From NCBI GenBank assembly GCA_030765055.1, contig CM060953.1, forward strand, positions 10,108,045 through 10,172,044: a stretch of 64,000 nt of DNA, in the 5' to 3' direction. Positions 61,387 through 64,000 of the stretch are shown here, piece by piece. Below the pieces are notes generated by a model that saw nothing but the letters and a program-made list of their open reading frames with translations, ran no database searches and had not been told where the DNA came from. Position numbers and translations under genes: made by a program. The stretch is from Mantis religiosa (taxonomy: Eukaryota; Arthropoda; Insecta; Mantodea; Mantidae). The first letter of the stretch is position 1. Each line of letters begins with the position of its first letter.

Positions 61387-62099
61387 ATTCTGATGATGGA
61401 TAATGTCTCCCACGAAGGTGGTTCTTCAAGTTATGGAATAGAAAAGTCACACGGGGCTAAATCCGGACTACATGGAGGGTGAGGGATGTACTTCACGTTG
61501 ATTTTTGCAAGATATTCAGCAACAACATTGGCAATATGCGGCCGCGCATTTTCGTGGTGCAGCATCCAGCCTGCTTCACAAACATTGTGGTGTTTTGAGC
61601 CTGATATGAACTTGCAATGTTTTCAGGACATCCCTGTAGTATTGTCCAGTTACTGATGTGTGTGCAGGTACAACATGCTGATAAAGCATTCCATGAATAT
61701 CAAAGAATGAGATGACCATAACTTTCCCAGGAGCAGCAACCACTTTTGCTTTTTGGGGGGTTGGTGATGAAGGAGATTTCCACACTGAGCTTTGCTGTTT
61801 GCTCTCAGGATCAAAATGATGTAGCCAAGTTTCATCAGCAGTAATTACGTTTGAAAGCAACTCCGGATCTTCCTCTAACATCAACTTAAACTGTATGTTA
61901 TCTCCATTACAGCGGTAGGCGATACTGAACATGTCTGAACTTACCTGGTTCTCACAGGCGGGAACCAGGAGTACCAACAATAAAACTACTACGGCGTGTT
62001 GTTTCATATTAAGCTAACAGAATATAATAAGATTGAATTTTAGTGCGAAAAATTATGACCGTAAAAAATTATGATTATTCTTTATTGAGCAGCACTCAA
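61387..62099 (-). mobile_element. Internally deleted mariner, same family as 53916-55205, inside the Tc1 element
   Basis: The right end (62062-62099) carries a recognisable version of this mariner's terminal repeat (TTTATTGAGCAGCACTCA). The left end is truncated within the transposase. About 400 bp of the 5' coding region is missing: sequence just past the start codon (AATGGAGATAAC) joins directly to the segment equivalent to 54510. The second catalytic residue is Glu (HHENARPH) instead of Asp, while SPDLAPCD is intact. Confidence 0.8.
61576..62007 (-). pseudogene. Mariner transposase fragment fused to a signal-peptide-like leader
   Basis: An open frame of 143 codons. Residues 1-21 are MKQH followed by a Val/Leu-rich stretch and PAC, which looks like a secretion signal. 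Residues 22-37 come from the mariner 5' untranslated region read as protein. From residue 38 it is true transposase: LMLEEDPELLSNVITADETW, HHFDPESKQQSSVWKSP, GKVMVISFFDIHGMLY, ending at a stop before the second catalytic motif. The helix-turn-helix is deleted, so it cannot transpose. A perfect splice-donor-like CAG/GTAAGT falls right after the leader (minus strand, 61939-61947). Confidence 0.6.
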
Positions 62100-62100
62100 A

Positions 62101-63053
62101 TACTCAAGAAATTGGAGAAACTATTAGAAGACCTACCAGTACATTATGTACAGGTTTGATCAAAACAAAACTTACGAAAATCAGTCAACAAGTGGTCGTC
62201 CTGCAGTTCTTTCCGCTATGGAGAAACGACAGTTAGAGAAGTCAATAAAAATCCTAAACTAAGTGCTGCAAAACTTGCTATTGCAGTTCAAACATACACA
62301 GGAAAGTCCGTTTCAGCTCAAACGATAAGAAACGTGCTTTATGAAGCTGAGTATGGAGACCGAACAGCCCGTAGAAAACCATGCATCAGTAAAATCAACA
62401 GAAAGAAGCGAGTTGCTTTTGCAAAACAACATAAATACGGTGGGATTGATTTCTGGAAGAAGGTTGTATTTAATGACGAGAGTCCATTTGAGCTCTTTAA
62501 GTCAAAAGGGCGAGTAATAGTGTGAAGACAAAAGAATTGTGAGCTTGACGAGAAAAATATTACAGCTTCAGTTAAACATGGAGGTGGTTTAGTATTTGTC
62601 TGGGGCTGCATAAGTGCAAATGGTGTGGGGGAATTGTGTTTCATTGATGGAATTATGAACTATAACGTTTACATAAACTACCTAAAAACACATCTGTCCA
62701 GATGTTTGAATAATATGGGTCCTTCTGAGGATTATATTGTCACACAAGATAATGATCCAAAACACACAGCTCTAGATGTAAGGCTATGGCTGTTGTATAA
62801 TACTCCACGATAGATGTCGACATCATCGCAATCCTCACACATGAATCCAATAGAGAATTTGTGGAGTATACTGGACAAAGATATTAGGAATTATGAGATA
62901 TCTAATATAAAGGATCTAAATAACGCTGTAGTTGATGAATAGTGTAAAATTACAGTGGAAATAACACAATCTTTGTTGAGCTCCAAACCAAGGAGAATGC
63001 AAGAGATTATAAATCCAATTGATAAACGAACAATTTCCTCTGTATGTTTGTAG
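62101..63053 (+). pseudogene. Tc1-like (DD34E) transposase, main part
   Basis: Resumes with TQEIGETIRRPTST, partly repeating the end of the first fragment. It continues through frameshifts: LSAAKLAIAVQTYTGKSVSA, QTIRNVLYEAEYGDRT, KKVVFNDESPFELF (first catalytic Asp), a Trp-to-stop at about 62523, HGGGLVFVWGCISANGVG, then QDNDPKHTA (second Asp) and MNPIENLWS (catalytic Glu). Further stops are at about 62812 and 62939, and the natural end is TAG 63051. Length of the two parts together fits a complete Tc1 transposase (about 340 residues). No terminal inverted repeats were identified. Confidence 0.85.
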
Positions 63054-63373
63054 TCAATGTCTGAAAGTAGTAATCTGTGCCTAAACTCAAATTATCAATA
63101 TTCCTTTATAGATTATTCCTTAGGATGTTCATATATTGATATCTATCCATGTTACCTTCAACAAAAACAGGTTTCCCAACACCAGATATAGCCTTACGAG
63201 TCCATTGTGAAAAGTTTCCAACCTCAACATGAAGATGGCAGTACTCCTAAATAAAATCTAGTAAATTTCGTTGTTCATCTGTTGACAGTTACTCACCATG
63301 GCTTCAGCCATTTTAGACGCTCACTTATTATGTCACAGTCGTTTGAGTGAGTTAATGTGAGTGTTTTATGAAA
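63054..63373. other. Spacer between Tc1 and mariner remnants
   Basis: No gene recognised. Contains the right copy (63126-63140) of a 15-base direct repeat whose left copy is at 61139-61153. The terminal repeat of the following mariner should lie here but could not be located with confidence. Confidence 0.4.
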
Positions 63374-64000
63374 ATGGACAAAATTGAGTATCGAGCTGTC
63401 ATTTAATATTTGTTTTTTGAAAGTTAATACGCCTACGCAAATCAAAGATGAGTTGGATTCTGTGTTTGGGGACTCTGTACTATCATTTACCACAGTGAAG
63501 TTTTGGGCAGCTGAATTTAAACGTGGCCGTAAGAGCCTGGAAGACGAAAAACGTTCGGGACGTCCAAAAACTGCAACTGCCGACAAAAACATCGCCAAAG
63601 TTCACCAAATAATGCTAGACGACCGCCGAATTAAACTGAGAGAGATAGCAGAGGCTATGAACGTGTCAAAGGAACGTGTATGTGAACATTTAGACATGAG
63701 AAAGCTGTTCGCGCATTGGGTGCCACGTATGCTCACGTTTGACCAAAAACTGTTCGAATGAACATTGCCAACGCTCTGTTGGCGCAGTTTAGGCGCAATA
63801 AATCCAAGTTTTGGCGCTGATTAATTACTGCAGTTGACACTTGGATACAACTTTATACGCCCGAAACAAAAATACAGTTCAAACAGTGTACTGCTAAGAG
63901 GAAACCGGCTCCAGAAGAAGCAAAACTGTTTTGTTGTTGTTGTTTTCGCAGGGAAAGTGATGGCGACTGCTTTTTAGGATAGTCATGGAGTTATTTTAAT
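63374..64000 (+). pseudogene. Second mariner family transposase, 5' part, cut by the window edge
   Basis: Starts MDKIEYRAVI at 63374, with an early in-frame stop and a frameshift. It then has the typical helix-turn-helix segments TPTQIKDELDSVFGDS, TTVKFWAAEFKRGR, RSGRPKTAT and IKLREIAEAMNVSKERV, then HWVPRMLTFDQK. A frameshift at about 63755 leads to RMNIANALLAQFRRNKSKFW and a decayed first catalytic motif (VDTWIQLYTPETK, where relatives have VDETWIH). The protein sequence is clearly different from the mariner at 54096, so two mariner families are present. The remainder lies outside the window. Confidence 0.85.

Overview
The window is eukaryotic and almost certainly from an insect. It contains a very large short-period satellite and the remains of many insect-type transposable elements: non-LTR retrotransposons of several lineages, two different mariner families, Tc1, Helitron and a pogo-like element. 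None of the element proteins is intact, and no host gene could be recognised. A repeat-rich insect lineage such as the polyneopterans (cockroaches, termites, stick insects) would fit, but the sequence does not prove it.

Positions 1-40980 are one continuous tandem array of a 17-bp monomer, about 2,400 copies, entering from beyond the left edge. The monomers fall into a few classes, typified by GTACCGCACAGCGCCCG, GTACCGCATAGCACCCA and GTACCGCAGAGTGCCTA. They are arranged in multi-kilobase blocks that have been duplicated almost without change. The minus strand is nearly free of stop codons, so it shows dozens of overlapping open frames. These are best read as artefacts of the repeat.

Positions 41331-47395 hold a pogo-like remnant (pipsqueak-type helix-turn-helix plus a PHD-like zinc finger, with no catalytic core), a 5'-truncated endonuclease-type LINE on the minus strand, the C-terminal tail of another LINE, and a second satellite (period about 182 bp) that begins exactly at that LINE tail.

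Positions 47398-50726 hold an L1/Tx1-like LINE split by an I-clade LINE fragment carrying RNase H, followed by a decayed Jockey-like LINE. Positions 51445-52354 hold two inverted copies of a small element made of a tRNA-like core between terminal inverted repeats, then a pure ATT microsatellite of about 376 bp.

Positions 53916-58411 hold a full-length but dead mariner with unusually long terminal inverted repeats, a Helitron helicase tail and a second Jockey-like fragment. Positions 59169-64000 hold a third tRNA-like element, a third satellite (135/143-bp units with a 413-bp higher-order repeat), a Tc1 transposase interrupted by an internally deleted mariner, and the start of a second mariner family cut by the window edge.

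No genes here appear to work together. The picture is satellite DNA next to a graveyard of nested elements, in which some repeats seem to have grown out of element ends.
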